Numbered from the stretch's first letter, positions 42,208 through 51,783 are shown. The stretch is 64,000 nt of DNA from Chitinophagaceae bacterium LGM1 (GCA_018604165.1 CP075895.1:1449501-1513500); one strand, 5' to 3'. Numbers and translations: made by a program. Notes: generated by a model from the sequence alone, not told the origin.

Positions 42208-42996
42208 ATGAAAAAACTACTCTTTGCAACAGTATTGGTTGCTATCTGTAACACCATCTACGCACAGCCCGGTAGCGGCTACGCAAGGCGTGCTATAGAG
42301 AAGAAATACGAAAACGAACATGCTGCCGATAAGCAAAAAGGCATGGACTGGCTGAACAATGCCATGAATGGTAAGACGGAGGATGAGTACAAATTTCCTA
42401 TGTCGCTACGGATGCGCATAACCAGCTATAAAGATGGCGAACCCAAAGATGAGAATGAGATAGACTACTACCTGAACGGTAATGAAAAATACTTTGCTGC
42501 GAGGATGGATGATAAGAATGCTAAACGCAAGCGTAGTGTGATGTTTATGATATATGACTATGACAATAACAGTACGGTGATGATAGACGAGAATGAGAAA
42601 ACCTATATGGCAATGAACATCAACGCGTTTATGAGTGCAGAGGCGCAAGCCAACCGTGGCAAACAACAAACGGATGGCAAGTACAAAAACGACTGTAAGA
42701 AAACAGGCAAAACGAAAACTATAGAAGGGTATAGCTGTGAGGAATATGTGTGTATAGACGAAGACCGAAATCGCCGAAGCGAGATATGGATAGCCAACAA
42801 ACTACCGATAGATAGATCACAGAGCTTTATGCGAAGCCCTTATGCCTATATGGGTACTAACAAAATGGCAGGTATGATGATGGAAGGCAGCTTTTACAAA
42901 AACGACCAGATAGAAAGTAAGATGCAGGTAGTAAATCTGAACCCAAGCGCCAACTACAATGTGAAAATGAGTGATTACAAGCAAGGGATGCGGTAG
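42208..42996 (+). CDS. DUF4412 domain exported protein
   Basis: The product is 262 residues with a signal peptide (MKKLLFATVLVAICNTIYAQ). The DUF4412 core lies in about 60-220: YYLNGNEKYFAARMDD, VMIDENEKTYMAMNI, TIEGYSCEEYVC and SEIWIANKLP. The mature N-terminal part is Lys/Glu-rich. A related fold (LolA-like) binds lipids, but no function is shown for this family. It is probably periplasmic. Confidence 0.78.
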   Translation: MKKLLFATVLVAICNTIYAQPGSGYARRAIEKKYENEHAADKQKGMDWLNNAMNGKTEDEYKFPMSLRMRITSYKDGEPKDENEIDYYLNGNEKYFAARMDDKNAKRKRSVMFMIYDYDNNSTVMIDENEKTYMAMNINAFMSAEAQANRGKQQTDGKYKNDCKKTGKTKTIEGYSCEEYVCIDEDRNRRSEIWIANKLPIDRSQSFMRSPYAYMGTNKMAGMMMEGSFYKNDQIESKMQVVNLNPSANYNVKMSDYKQGMR

Positions 42997-43009
42997 TTTT
43001 TTTGGTTGA

Positions 43010-43186
43010 TAGGGTAATAAGGTAATAAGATGCATGTGCTGTAAGGTATTTTCTCTTGACAGTAATTGTATGAGAAACCCTGTGTGAACTGTCAGAAAGT
43101 AATTCCTGAAGGCACAGAAATAAAATAGGATAGGTTAATAAGCTTGCAGTATGGTCGTAATCTCCATCTGCTCACTTATTAACCTA
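43010..43186. repeat. Three copies of TAGG(G/T)TAATAAG forming direct and inverted repeats
   Basis: TAGGGTAATAAG is at 43010-43021, with an overlapping GGTAATAAG at 43021-43029. TAGGTTAATAAG is at 43131-43142 and its reverse complement CTTATTAACCTA at 43175-43186, an 11-12 bp perfect inverted pair. The whole lies in the 220-base gap between two convergent genes and could be a small MITE-like remnant or a terminator. Confidence 0.5.
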
Positions 43187-43216
43187 TTTATCTTTAAAGG
43201 ATGTTGTCAGTCAGAG

Positions 43217-44011
43217 TTATCTCCAACCATCTCCATCCAGCATATTACCTATGCCGCCCAGTATGCTGCCTTCTTCTTTGCGGTTGTATGTACCATAAGC
43301 CAGTATGCGCCCTGCAAGCCTGCTGATGGGTAAAGTCTGTATCCATACTGTACCAGGTCCGCGCAGCGTTGCAAAGAATACACCCTCACCACCGAATAGT
43401 GTATTTTTAACACCACCTACAAATTGTATGTCGTAGTCTATACCACGAGTGAAAGCCACTACACAACCTGTGTCTATTTTCAGCATTTCGCCGGGTTGCA
43501 ATTCTCTTTGTAATACGTGACCACCAGCGTGTACAAAGGCCATGCCATCACCTTCCAGCTTTTGCATAATAAAGCCTTCGCCACCAAACAAACCAGTACC
43601 CAGTTTCTTTTGAAATTCTATACCAATAGCCACCCCTTTTGCTGCACATAGGAAAGCATCTTTCTGACAAGTTATTTTACCACCCAACTGTTGTAAATCA
43701 AGCGGTATTATTTTGCCAGGGTAGGGCGATGCGAACGATACTCGCTTTTTCCCTTGCCCTATATTGGTATAGGTAGTCATAAACAGGCTCTCTCCTGTCA
43801 GCAAACGTTTACCAGCCGAAAACAATTTGCCCATGATGCCTTTGTTCTGCTGGTTGCCATCGCCAAAGATGGTTTCCATTTGTACGCCATCGTCCATCAT
43901 CATAAAGCTGCCAGCCTCGGCAATGGCTGTTTCCTGCGGGTCGAGTTCTACCTCAACATATTGCATCTCTTCGCCAAAGATGCGGTAATCAATTTCGTGG
44001 TTGCTACGCAT
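43217..44011 (-). CDS. TIGR00266/AIM24 family protein
   Basis: The product is 264 residues, standard for TIGR00266. It has two trimer-forming beta-helix halves with the family's Gly-rich turns ([48 protein letters not shown]). No signal peptide. The family is related to mitochondrial AIM24; its bacterial role is not known. A perfect TAGCTTTG box lies 22 bases upstream of the start. Confidence 0.9.
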   Translation of the reverse strand: MRSNHEIDYRIFGEEMQYVEVELDPQETAIAEAGSFMMMDDGVQMETIFGDGNQQNKGIMGKLFSAGKRLLTGESLFMTTYTNIGQGKKRVSFASPYPGKIIPLDLQQLGGKITCQKDAFLCAAKGVAIGIEFQKKLGTGLFGGEGFIMQKLEGDGMAFVHAGGHVLQRELQPGEMLKIDTGCVVAFTRGIDYDIQFVGGVKNTLFGGEGVFFATLRGPGTVWIQTLPISRLAGRILAYGTYNRKEEGSILGGIGNMLDGDGWR

Positions 44012-44033
44012 AAATTGCTATGTTAATAGTTGT

Positions 44034-44041
44034 CAAAGCTA
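44034..44041 (-). promoter_or_regulatory. Promoter -7 box TAGCTTTG for the AIM24 gene
   Basis: A perfect TAnnTTTG on the minus strand, 22 bases before the start codon at 44011. Confidence 0.5.
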
Positions 44042-44088
44042 TAAGGAAAAAATGAAAGCTGTTTTATAAAGCTGTGTTAAATCAGGCG

Positions 44089-45138
44089 TTAATAACAGTA
44101 TGTATCTGATAGCTGCTTGCGAATGTTTTCGTCCCAGTTATTTTGTAAGTCTTGTTTGATGCCGTGTGTGGTTTCCCTGTCGTAGTCGTTTTGCAATTTG
44201 CTGCCGTCTTTATCAGCCTCTTTAAGCAGGTTCTCCAGTTCAGCAGCATAGTTGTCTATGCTAAAGTTGAAAGCCTTTATTTTCTGCATCAAAGCACAGG
44301 CATTAAGCGCGGTAATGTCAAAATGTAGTTGTTCGTGGTTGAGAGTTTTTGCGCTTTTGCCGTTTTCCTTACACCAGGATTTCGATTTGTCGAAGTACAC
44401 ATACAGGCTTACATCCAGCTTTACGGTTCTGCCTTTTCTTTCATGGGTGTACTTCATGCCAATACCGCTGTATGTAGCAGCACTGCCTTTACTCATTTCA
44501 TCCGGTTCTCCCTGAAAATCGTTGAGCTTCAGTTTGCGTGTGTTGTTGTAGAGTATCAAATCCTTATCATCTGTTGTTGCCAAAAAACGAACATTTGTTT
44601 GCACCCCAGCCGTAGTTTCGGTACGTGTATACCAGTTGTCAAAATCTTTCAGGCTACGCTCTATGCTGCTTTTTATCAGCTTTTCTAAATAAGCACCGGC
44701 ATCAAAACCAGTTTGTATGTACGACGAGCCTGTATATTCTACGAGTTTATTGCCGTTTTGGTAAAATGCTACAACAAAAGCTACCTCTGCCTGCTGGCGC
44801 ATATCTACATTCTTTTCCTCAATTTTCAGTTGTATGATGTGCATTTCCATCGCATCGTTCTCCTCATCCTGCTTTATACTGTTGTTGATGAATTGGTTGA
44901 TGGCATAGGCCACGCCGCCATCCAGCGTTACTTGTACAGGTTTGTTCATAATGCCTGCCCGCATAATGCCGATATTCGTTGTGTCATCGCGCGCATCAAT
45001 CACTTTACTCACATAATAGTTGTGTGGTTTATACAGATTCTTATTCGGTTTCAGCCTGATGGTTTTTACATCTTGAGCAAGCGATGTAAATGGTATAGCA
45101 AACAGCAGTATGGCAATCAAACTTCGCACAGTATTCAT
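44089..45138 (-). CDS. Exported protein with DUF922-like HExxH motif
   Basis: The product is 349 residues with a signal peptide (ending SLAQ, about 22). Residues 200-349 resemble DUF922, a putative secreted zinc protease family: LNDFQGEPDE near the start and LNHEQLHFDI (HExxHF) as the metal site. The N-terminal 25-180 is strand-rich and not identified. It should act in the periplasm or outside. A near-consensus -7 box (TATTTTCG, 45148-45155) is 9 bases upstream. Confidence 0.7.
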   Translation of the reverse strand: MNTVRSLIAILLFAIPFTSLAQDVKTIRLKPNKNLYKPHNYYVSKVIDARDDTTNIGIMRAGIMNKPVQVTLDGGVAYAINQFINNSIKQDEENDAMEMHIIQLKIEEKNVDMRQQAEVAFVVAFYQNGNKLVEYTGSSYIQTGFDAGAYLEKLIKSSIERSLKDFDNWYTRTETTAGVQTNVRFLATTDDKDLILYNNTRKLKLNDFQGEPDEMSKGSAATYSGIGMKYTHERKGRTVKLDVSLYVYFDKSKSWCKENGKSAKTLNHEQLHFDITALNACALMQKIKAFNFSIDNYAAELENLLKEADKDGSKLQNDYDRETTHGIKQDLQNNWDENIRKQLSDTYCY

Positions 45139-45217
45139 ATTATGCTGCGAAAATACTTATTCTCTTGTTTGAACGATTGAGGCAGATTTCTATATATTGT
45201 AAAACTTATTGTAAAAT

Positions 45218-45796
45218 ATGCTGCCTGAAGAATTATTACAACACATAGCAAAAGGTGATAAAGACGCTTTCAGGCAGCTATATGAGTTGTTTAAGGCACG
45301 GGTGTACAATACCTGCTTGTCTTACCTGCAAAATGCAAGCGATGCCGAAGAAGCTACGCAAGATGTGTTTGTAGAGATACACCATGCCGCCGCCAAATAT
45401 CAGGGCAATGCGGGTGCTGCTACCTGGATATACCGCATAACGGTAAACAAATGCCTTGACAGGCTTAGGTATAACAACAGGCAAAAACGCTTTTCTTTTT
45501 TAACCAGCATCTTTAACAGAGATACGGGTGTTTTGATGCACGACACCCCAACCTTTGAACACCCGGGTGTAAAGGCAGAGAACAGGGAGCAGTCCGTTAT
45601 GCTCTTTCAAGCCATCCGCCAACTGCCCGAAAATCAGCAGACTGCTTTCATATTAAAACAAATTGAGGGGCTTTCGCAAAAGGAAATAGCAAACATCATG
45701 GGCTTAGGCGAAAAAGCGGTAGAATCACTTTTGCAGCGGGCTAAAGCTAATTTGAGAAAAATATTGTCAGATTATTACAAATCGGGCGAAGGATAA
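45218..45796 (+). CDS. ECF-type RNA polymerase sigma factor
   Basis: The product is 192 residues. Region 2 has DAEEATQDVFVEIHH and TWIYRITVNKCLD; region 4 has LPENQQTAFILKQIEGLSQKEIANIMGLGEKAVESLLQRAK with a helix-turn-helix. It is followed by a one-helix membrane protein and a Spy/CpxP-like periplasmic protein, the usual make-up of an envelope-stress or metal-stress sigma unit. The sigma factor probably controls its own operon. Confidence 0.93.
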   Translation: MLPEELLQHIAKGDKDAFRQLYELFKARVYNTCLSYLQNASDAEEATQDVFVEIHHAAAKYQGNAGAATWIYRITVNKCLDRLRYNNRQKRFSFLTSIFNRDTGVLMHDTPTFEHPGVKAENREQSVMLFQAIRQLPENQQTAFILKQIEGLSQKEIANIMGLGEKAVESLLQRAKANLRKILSDYYKSGEG

Positions 45797-45827
45797 TGTA
45801 TAAGATAACGTCTAAAGAAATATACCA

Positions 45828-46130
45828 ATGAAACGAAAAACGTTTAACGGGCAAACAGAGGACATACTGAACAGTATGGATGGAGCAACAAGGGCAGTGC
45901 CGAGTGATGCATTGTTCAGGCTTATAGAGCAACGTGTTGCCATACCCTATACCAAAGGTAAGACCATATCATTAGGCACACTATCGGCTGCTGCAGCCAG
46001 TGTAGCGATACTGATAATGCTTAATCTGACATTATTGTCTAAAAAACAAGATGCCATGCCATCTGGCGATGCAAGGTCTGTAGTAGAGTATTATGGTATT
46101 TTGGATAACGGAGAAATAACAGGACTATGA
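45828..46130 (+). CDS. Small single-pass membrane protein, probable anti-sigma factor
   Basis: The product is 100 residues. A cytoplasmic N-terminal part (1-48) precedes one membrane helix (about 49-70), then a short periplasmic tail. The position between an ECF sigma factor and a Spy-like protein, and the ATGA overlap with the latter, fit an anti-sigma factor, though no zinc-binding ZAS motif (HxxxCxxC) is present. The call rests on context. Confidence 0.6.
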   Translation: MKRKTFNGQTEDILNSMDGATRAVPSDALFRLIEQRVAIPYTKGKTISLGTLSAAAASVAILIMLNLTLLSKKQDAMPSGDARSVVEYYGILDNGEITGL

Positions 46131-46612
46131 GCAGGGAAACGTTTTACAGGATAATAATTGTAGCCCTGCTATTGCTGAACCTTGGTGTATTGGCGTATTT
46201 GTGGCAAGGGAAAAATACAGAACCCAAAGACATGGGGCGATACCACAGGGGAGAACCTGCAGCATTTATTATTGAAAGCCTGCAACTGGACGAAGCACAG
46301 CAAGCGAAATTTGATGGATTGCGAGATAAGCACCAGCACGATAGCAGACAACTACGCGAAGAAAGTAAACAACTGCACGATGCACTCTTCAAACTGCTGC
46401 ATGACGAAGTAGTTGACAGTGCTAAGACAGATAGCCTGATGGTATTGATTGCAGCTAATAACCGAGGGAAGGAAATGGTGAACTTCAACCACTTTCGTGA
46501 ATTGAAGACGATATTGAAACCTGAACAATACAAACTATACGACGAATTTATAGAGGCCATAGCCAAAAGGTTTGGTCCACCGCAACCACCGCATGGGGGT
46601 AGAAGACATTAA
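46127..46612 (+). CDS. Spy/CpxP-like periplasmic heavy-metal sensor
   Basis: The product is 161 residues. It has one N-terminal helix (7-26) and a helical periplasmic domain with the LTxxQ-like repeats of the family (LQLDEAQQAKFDGLRDKH at about 52-69, LKPEQYKLYDEF at about 130-141), ending in a His-rich PPHGGRRH tail that may bind metal. It overlaps the previous gene by ATGA. CpxP/Spy/CnrX proteins sense misfolded proteins or metals and feed back on an ECF sigma or two-component system. Confidence 0.8.
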   Translation: MSRETFYRIIIVALLLLNLGVLAYLWQGKNTEPKDMGRYHRGEPAAFIIESLQLDEAQQAKFDGLRDKHQHDSRQLREESKQLHDALFKLLHDEVVDSAKTDSLMVLIAANNRGKEMVNFNHFRELKTILKPEQYKLYDEFIEAIAKRFGPPQPPHGGRRH

Positions 46613-46644
46613 AGAGCATGCAATAGGGGTGTTGCATTCTACAA

Positions 46645-46670
46645 GGCCGGTGCGTAAGCATCGGCTTTTT
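46645..46670 (+). terminator. Terminator of the sigma operon
   Basis: The stem GCCGGTGC/GCATCGGC (one G:U) with loop GTAA is followed by TTTTT, 33 bases after the last stop. Confidence 0.85.
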
Positions 46671-46723
46671 GCATTGGTGTTAACTTATTTTTGTGTTATT
46701 TTACAGCATATAAACGAAGAAAA

Positions 46724-47473
46724 ATGGAAGATCGTAACACACCTATCAATTTTACAGACTATGCCGTAGCAGGTACAGGCAAGCGTACCATTGCCAAAAA
46801 TTTTATGGCAAATGTTTTTCTGTGGATGTTTGCGGCATTGGCGATATCGACGTTCACAGCATTTTTGTTTGCGTCAAATAAGTCATTAATAGGTCTGCTT
46901 ATTAACTCTACAGCGACCGGGCTTAATATGCTGGGGTGGATAGTAACTTTTGCACCACTTGCATTTGTACTTACCATGTCTTTCGCTTTCAACAGGCTTT
47001 CAGCTACCGCATTGGTATTGTTTTTTATCGCGTATGCGGCAGTAACAGGCATTAGTTTAAGTTTTATACTGCTGATATATACTACAAGCTCTGTAATAGG
47101 TTGTTTCGCTGCAGCATCGCTTATGTTCGGTATTATGGCGGTGATGGGCTATACAACTGATAAAGACCTGACATCTTTCGGCCGCATACTTACGATGGGT
47201 TTGATAGGCATTGTTATCGCATCACTCATCAACATGTTTTTGGGTAGCGACAGGATGGGGTATATCATCAGCATAGTAGGTGTGGCTGTATTTACAGGTC
47301 TTACTGCTTATGATGTACAAAAGCTGAAACGCATTGGCGAAGGTATTGAGTTTGAAGGCACTGCTGCATCTGATACAAAGAAACTCGCTATCATGGGCGC
47401 ACTCAATCTTTATCTTGATTTTATCAACCTCTTCCTGATGTTGTTGCGTTTGTTTGGTGGTAGAAGAGATTAA
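46724..47473 (+). CDS. Bax inhibitor-1/YccA family membrane protein
   Basis: The ATG at 46724 gives 249 residues with seven hydrophobic segments. The family ends in DFINLFLMLLRLFGGRRD, matching the BI-1 C-terminal pattern, and the conserved Asp pair region (TGLTAYDVQKLKR) is present. Bacterial homologues act as pH-dependent calcium leak channels and interact with FtsH. It is monocistronic, closed by a UUCG-loop terminator. Confidence 0.92.
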   Translation: MEDRNTPINFTDYAVAGTGKRTIAKNFMANVFLWMFAALAISTFTAFLFASNKSLIGLLINSTATGLNMLGWIVTFAPLAFVLTMSFAFNRLSATALVLFFIAYAAVTGISLSFILLIYTTSSVIGCFAAASLMFGIMAVMGYTTDKDLTSFGRILTMGLIGIVIASLINMFLGSDRMGYIISIVGVAVFTGLTAYDVQKLKRIGEGIEFEGTAASDTKKLAIMGALNLYLDFINLFLMLLRLFGGRRD

Positions 47474-47494
47474 TGAACAGAATAAACTATTTTT

Positions 47495-47519
47495 AAGCAT
47501 CCTTCGGGGTGCTTTTTTA
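47495..47519 (+). terminator. Terminator with UUCG tetraloop
   Basis: The stem AAGCATCC/GGGTGCTT (one U:G) closes the stable loop TTCG and is followed by TTTTTTA. It ends 5 bases before the next start codon, so the GT39 gene must start from a promoter inside or over this hairpin, or by read-through. Confidence 0.85.
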
Positions 47520-47523
47520 TTGC

Positions 47524-49110
47524 ATGGATTTTAAGGATTACATACAAACGAGATGGGTATTGTGGTCGGTGGTATTAGCTTTTATAGTATTGAAGCTGCC
47601 CCACCTGCCATATGCATTTTATTGGGATGAGGCATGGCCCTATGCATCGGCAGTAAAAAACATGTACCAATCAGGGGCAAGTTTATCTCCTGCCGCTATT
47701 GATGCTGAATTATCCCGTGGGCATCCCTTGCTTTTCCATTTTGCCATGGTGTGCTGGATGAAACTGTTTGGCACATCTAATATTGCCATGCATAGCTTCC
47801 CGCTGTTTGTAACGGTGTTGTTTATTATAGCAGTATATGAAGTTGCTTTGCGGATATTTAATGTCAGAACAGCTATTGCCGCATTGTTGCTGGTAGCATT
47901 TCAGCAAATGTTTTTTGTACAGGCATCTTTTGTATTGCCCGAGGTGTTGCTGGCTTTTCTTGCATTTGTTTCGCTGTGGTGTTATGTAAACAACAGGTTT
48001 GTACTCACTTCAGTATTACTCACGCTACTTTTCTACACCAAAGAGAGTGGGCTCGTATTAGGCCTAGTATTAGGTGTTGATGCAGTCTTCAGATTGTTTG
48101 GAAATAAAGAAACGACGAAAGAAAAATGGATAAGGATAGCAGCTCTTATTGTACCCGCCATATTGACGGGATTATTTTTTTTATGGCAGCAGAAAGTAAG
48201 AGGCTGGTATGTTTTTCCGGGGCATACTGGATTGATTCATACACAATGGCAACCGATATACGATCAGTTTCGTGCTTGCACTAAAGTGTACTTCAGGGAC
48301 GATTTCCGTAAATATTTTTATCTGCTGGCGGTATTGCTAATAGTAGTTACTGCTATTTACAGAAAGCAATACAAATTACTGTTGCCATTGATTGTGTTGC
48401 CTATAACGGTACTGTTATGTAGTGATGTGTATCATGGCATATTGCCAAGGTCTGTAAACGTTATTGCTTGGGTAATATTATATCCGCTAAGTGTTCATTA
48501 TGTGTGTAAACATATCCGTTTTCAAAATAAACATACCGGATATAGGTTTGTAATGTTGTCGGCTTATTTGATAGTTTGTTTCAGCCTTTTTTCTGCCATC
48601 AATTTTTTATCCGTACGATACTTAATTATTGCATTGGTGCCGTCTTTGCTGATAGCGGCAGCATATACAGTGTGTTGCATCAACTTACTACAGCCGAAAT
48701 TATACTATCCGTTATTGCTATGTATGCTGATGATAGAAGGGTATGCTTATATGAAGAATACAGCATTGTCTGATGTAACAATTGGTGCGTTTGATGGCTT
48801 ATATGTACAACAAGCATCTGTGGACTTTCTGGAGCAAAATAACTGGCAAGACAGGCAGATATCTGTATATGAAAACCTGCAGATGCTGCGGTTGAAAGAT
48901 TTTAATACTGGGTTCAGCAAAAAAAAGAAACCATACAAAACCGTGATATGGGGTGTAGACCCGCATACGGAGATAGTATTGCTAGAGAATATAGAGAACG
49001 CCCGTGCAGCTGACAGCAGTGCTAAGCTAAGATTAGACACAAGTTTTAAAATAGTATTCCGTGCAGAGAAAGGTACTGCATGGTGCGAGGTTATGGAACG
49101 GAAACGTTAA
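47524..49110 (+). CDS. GT39/ArnT-like membrane glycosyltransferase
   Basis: The ATG at 47524 gives 528 residues with about eleven membrane helices. The first periplasmic loop has the Asp-Glu pair (YWDEAWPY, Asp35-Glu36) expected of the GT-C fold, including GT39 mannosyltransferases and ArnT. A C-terminal periplasmic domain (about 415-528) follows. The donor should be a polyprenyl-phosphate sugar. The acceptor may be lipid A, glycan or protein. It converges on lepA with 3 bases between stops. Confidence 0.8.
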   Translation: MDFKDYIQTRWVLWSVVLAFIVLKLPHLPYAFYWDEAWPYASAVKNMYQSGASLSPAAIDAELSRGHPLLFHFAMVCWMKLFGTSNIAMHSFPLFVTVLFIIAVYEVALRIFNVRTAIAALLLVAFQQMFFVQASFVLPEVLLAFLAFVSLWCYVNNRFVLTSVLLTLLFYTKESGLVLGLVLGVDAVFRLFGNKETTKEKWIRIAALIVPAILTGLFFLWQQKVRGWYVFPGHTGLIHTQWQPIYDQFRACTKVYFRDDFRKYFYLLAVLLIVVTAIYRKQYKLLLPLIVLPITVLLCSDVYHGILPRSVNVIAWVILYPLSVHYVCKHIRFQNKHTGYRFVMLSAYLIVCFSLFSAINFLSVRYLIIALVPSLLIAAAYTVCCINLLQPKLYYPLLLCMLMIEGYAYMKNTALSDVTIGAFDGLYVQQASVDFLEQNNWQDRQISVYENLQMLRLKDFNTGFSKKKKPYKTVIWGVDPHTEIVLLENIENARAADSSAKLRLDTSFKIVFRAEKGTAWCEVMERKR

Positions 49111-49113
49111 CAG

Positions 49114-50910
49114 TTATTCATCCAGTTTCAGCACAGCTAAGAACGCTTCTTGTGGTATATCCACGCTACCTATCTGGCGCATACGTTTTTTACCTTCTTT
49201 TTGTTTTTCCAACAGCTTGCGTTTACGGCTGATATCGCCACCATAACACTTGGCGGTAACGTCTTTGCGCATGGCAGAGATGGTTTCGCGGGCTATTATC
49301 TTAGCACCTACTGCTGCCTGTATGGCTATCATAAATTGCTGGCGTGGCAATAGCTCTTTCAGTTTGGCACATAGCTTACGTCCGAAGTCTTGCGCACGGC
49401 TACGGTGTATCAATGCACTTAGGGCATCTACTTTATCACCATTCAGCAGGATGTCCATTTTTATGATGTCACTTTCACGATAATCAAGTGGTTGATAATC
49501 GAAAGATGCATAACCACGCGTGGATGATTTCAGTTTATCGTAAAAGTCAAACACGATTTCTGCCAATGGCAATTCAAATATCAACTCTACACGTGTAGGT
49601 GTCAGGTAGTGTTGGTTGATGAGTATGCCGCGCTTGCCGAGGCACAGGCTCATAATATTGCCAATATAGTCGGGTAGGGTAATTATTTGGGCACGTATAA
49701 AAGGTTCTTCAATCCTTTCGGTACGGCTTGGGTCGGGCATCTCCGTAGGATTGTTTACAACGATGGCAACATCCGGCTCGCGTGTTGTATATGCTTTGAA
49801 GCTAACGTTGGGTACGGTAGTTATAACCGTTTGGTTGAATTCGCGCTCCAATCGTTCTTGTATGATTTCCATGTGCAGCATACCGAGGAAGCCGCAACGG
49901 AAACCAAAACCAAGTGCTTGTGATGTTTCAGGTTCAAACGTCAGTGATGCATCGTTCAACTGTAATTTTTCCATACAGTCGCGCAATTCTTCAAAGTCAT
50001 CCGTTTCTACGGGAAAGATACCTGCGAATACCATTGGCTTTACTTCCTCAAAACCTTTTACTACTTCCTGTGTAGGGTTGGCAGATGAGGTAATGGTATC
50101 GCCCACTTTTACATCTTTGGCATTCTTGATACCTGTTATGATGTAACCCACATCACCAGTCTTCACTTCTTGCTTTGGTGCAAGTCCCAGTTTTAGAATG
50201 CCTACCTCATCAGCAAAGTAGTCATTATCTGTATGTACGAATTTTACTTTTTCACCTTTTTTGATGCTGCCATTCTTGATGCGATAGTAGGCAATGATAC
50301 CACGGAATGAGTTGAACACACTATCGAATATCAATGCTTGTAATGGAGCATCAGGGTCGCCTTTAGGGGCAGGGATGCGCTCTACAATAGCAGCCATGAT
50401 GTCTTCAATACCTATACCACTTTTACCACTTGCCAAAATGATGTCTTCAGGCTTGCAGCCTATCAGGTCAACAATCTGGTCGGTTACTTCGGGTATCATG
50501 GCACCTTCCATGTCTATCTTGTTGATGACTGGAATGATTTCAAGGTCGTTTTCTAAAGCCAGATATAGGTTAGAGATAGTTTGTGCTTGAATACCTTGCG
50601 ATGCATCTACCAACAGCAGTGCGCCCTCGCAAGCAGCCAACGCACGAGATACCTCATACGAAAAGTCAACGTGACCAGGGGTGTCTATCAGGTTCAGTAC
50701 GTATTTTTTGCCTTTGAACTCATAGTCCATCTGTATAGCATGGCTCTTGATAGTGATGCCTTTCTCACGCTCCAAGTCCATATCATCCAGCACTTGTGCC
50801 TGCATATCACGGTCAGATATGGTTTTGGTAAACTCCAGTAACCTGTCTGCCAGCGTACTTTTGCCGTGGTCAATATGAGCTATAATACAGAAATTTCTTA
50901 TGTGTTCCAT
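49114..50910 (-). CDS. lepA: Elongation factor 4 (LepA)
   Basis: The ATG at 50910 gives 598 residues, standard for LepA, starting [19 protein letters not shown]; an upstream TTG lies inside the promoter box. G1 is AHIDHGKS, G3 DTPGH, G4 NKID. The LepA-specific C-terminal domain ends with [20 protein letters not shown]. It is a translational GTPase that back-translocates stalled ribosomes. A perfect -7 box lies 18 bases upstream of the ATG. Confidence 0.97.
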   Translation of the reverse strand: MEHIRNFCIIAHIDHGKSTLADRLLEFTKTISDRDMQAQVLDDMDLEREKGITIKSHAIQMDYEFKGKKYVLNLIDTPGHVDFSYEVSRALAACEGALLLVDASQGIQAQTISNLYLALENDLEIIPVINKIDMEGAMIPEVTDQIVDLIGCKPEDIILASGKSGIGIEDIMAAIVERIPAPKGDPDAPLQALIFDSVFNSFRGIIAYYRIKNGSIKKGEKVKFVHTDNDYFADEVGILKLGLAPKQEVKTGDVGYIITGIKNAKDVKVGDTITSSANPTQEVVKGFEEVKPMVFAGIFPVETDDFEELRDCMEKLQLNDASLTFEPETSQALGFGFRCGFLGMLHMEIIQERLEREFNQTVITTVPNVSFKAYTTREPDVAIVVNNPTEMPDPSRTERIEEPFIRAQIITLPDYIGNIMSLCLGKRGILINQHYLTPTRVELIFELPLAEIVFDFYDKLKSSTRGYASFDYQPLDYRESDIIKMDILLNGDKVDALSALIHRSRAQDFGRKLCAKLKELLPRQQFMIAIQAAVGAKIIARETISAMRKDVTAKCYGGDISRKRKLLEKQKEGKKRMRQIGSVDIPQEAFLAVLKLDE

Positions 50911-50928
50911 GCTTCCGAAAACGAGGTG

Positions 50929-50936
50929 CAAATGTA
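50929..50936 (-). promoter_or_regulatory. Promoter -7 box TACATTTG for lepA
   Basis: A perfect TAnnTTTG followed by GC, ending 19 bases before the ATG at 50910. It rules out the in-frame TTG at 50931 as the start, because that codon is part of the box. Confidence 0.6.
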
Positions 50937-50985
50937 CGCCAAGTATTTGTGATTTGAGGATTTATTACAAACTGTTTTAAAACAG

Positions 50986-51012
50986 GAAAAGTGCCTGTTG
51001 CAGGCACTTTTC
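50986..51012 (-). terminator. Terminator of the SDR gene 51037-51783
   Basis: The stem GAAAAGTGCCTG/CAGGCACTTTTC with a 3-base loop is followed by a T-rich stretch on the minus strand. Confidence 0.82.
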
Positions 51013-51036
51013 AAGCATATTACTGACATAAAGTAT

Positions 51037-51783
51037 TTAGTACACATGCTGTCCGCCATTGATGGCATAGTTGGCACCCGTTATGAAGCTGGTATCTTTT
51101 GAAGCGAGGAAAGAAACAAGATGTGCTATCTCTTCCGTACCACCCATACGGCCTACGGGTATTTCGGCAATGATTTTGTTGCGGTGTTCTTCTGGTACTG
51201 CCATCACCATATCTGTAGCAATGTAGCCGGGAGAAATTGTATTAACTGTGATACCTTTTTTAGCTACTTCCATAGCCAGTGTTTTGGTGAAGCCATGCAT
51301 ACCTGCTTTTGCAGCAGAGTAGTTGGCTTGACCGAACTGCCCACGCTGTCCGTTTACAGATGATATGTTGATGATGCGGCCGTAGTTGCGTTCTATCATC
51401 TGATTGATAACATGGCGAGCGCAGTTAAAAACACTATACAAGTTTGTTTTCACAACAGCATCCCAGTTTTCGGGTGTCATTTTACGAAACTGTCCGTCGC
51501 GCGTTATACCGGCGTTGTTAACCAAGGCATCAATAGGGCCTATCTCTGTTTCTATGTGCTGTACCATATTGCCCACAGCTTCATAGTCGCACACATCGGC
51601 CTGATACATGTCTATGTTGTAGCCATCGGCTTGCATTTTCTCCTGCCACTTCAAGGCTTTTTCTTTGTTGCTATAATTGGCTACTACGTGGAAGCCATCA
51701 TTTGCCAAACGCTTGCATATAGCAGTACCTAAGCCACCTGTACCACCTGTTACCAGCGCGACGTATTTTTTGTTTGTATCCAT
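51037..51783 (-). CDS. phbB: Acetoacetyl-CoA reductase / 3-oxoacyl reductase (SDR)
   Basis: The product is 248 residues, a classical SDR. The NADP loop is TGGTGGLGTAI (12-22), then NNAG, catalytic Ser (NISSVNG), Tyr and Lys (YSAAKAG). The gap-free GLGTAICKRL and FGQANYSAAKAGMHGFTK agree with PhbB rather than FabG. PhbB makes (R)-3-hydroxybutyryl-CoA with NADPH, normally for polyhydroxybutyrate. No synthase or thiolase gene is near, so the pathway link is uncertain. Confidence 0.82.
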   Translation of the reverse strand: MDTNKKYVALVTGGTGGLGTAICKRLANDGFHVVANYSNKEKALKWQEKMQADGYNIDMYQADVCDYEAVGNMVQHIETEIGPIDALVNNAGITRDGQFRKMTPENWDAVVKTNLYSVFNCARHVINQMIERNYGRIINISSVNGQRGQFGQANYSAAKAGMHGFTKTLAMEVAKKGITVNTISPGYIATDMVMAVPEEHRNKIIAEIPVGRMGGTEEIAHLVSFLASKDTSFITGANYAINGGQHVY

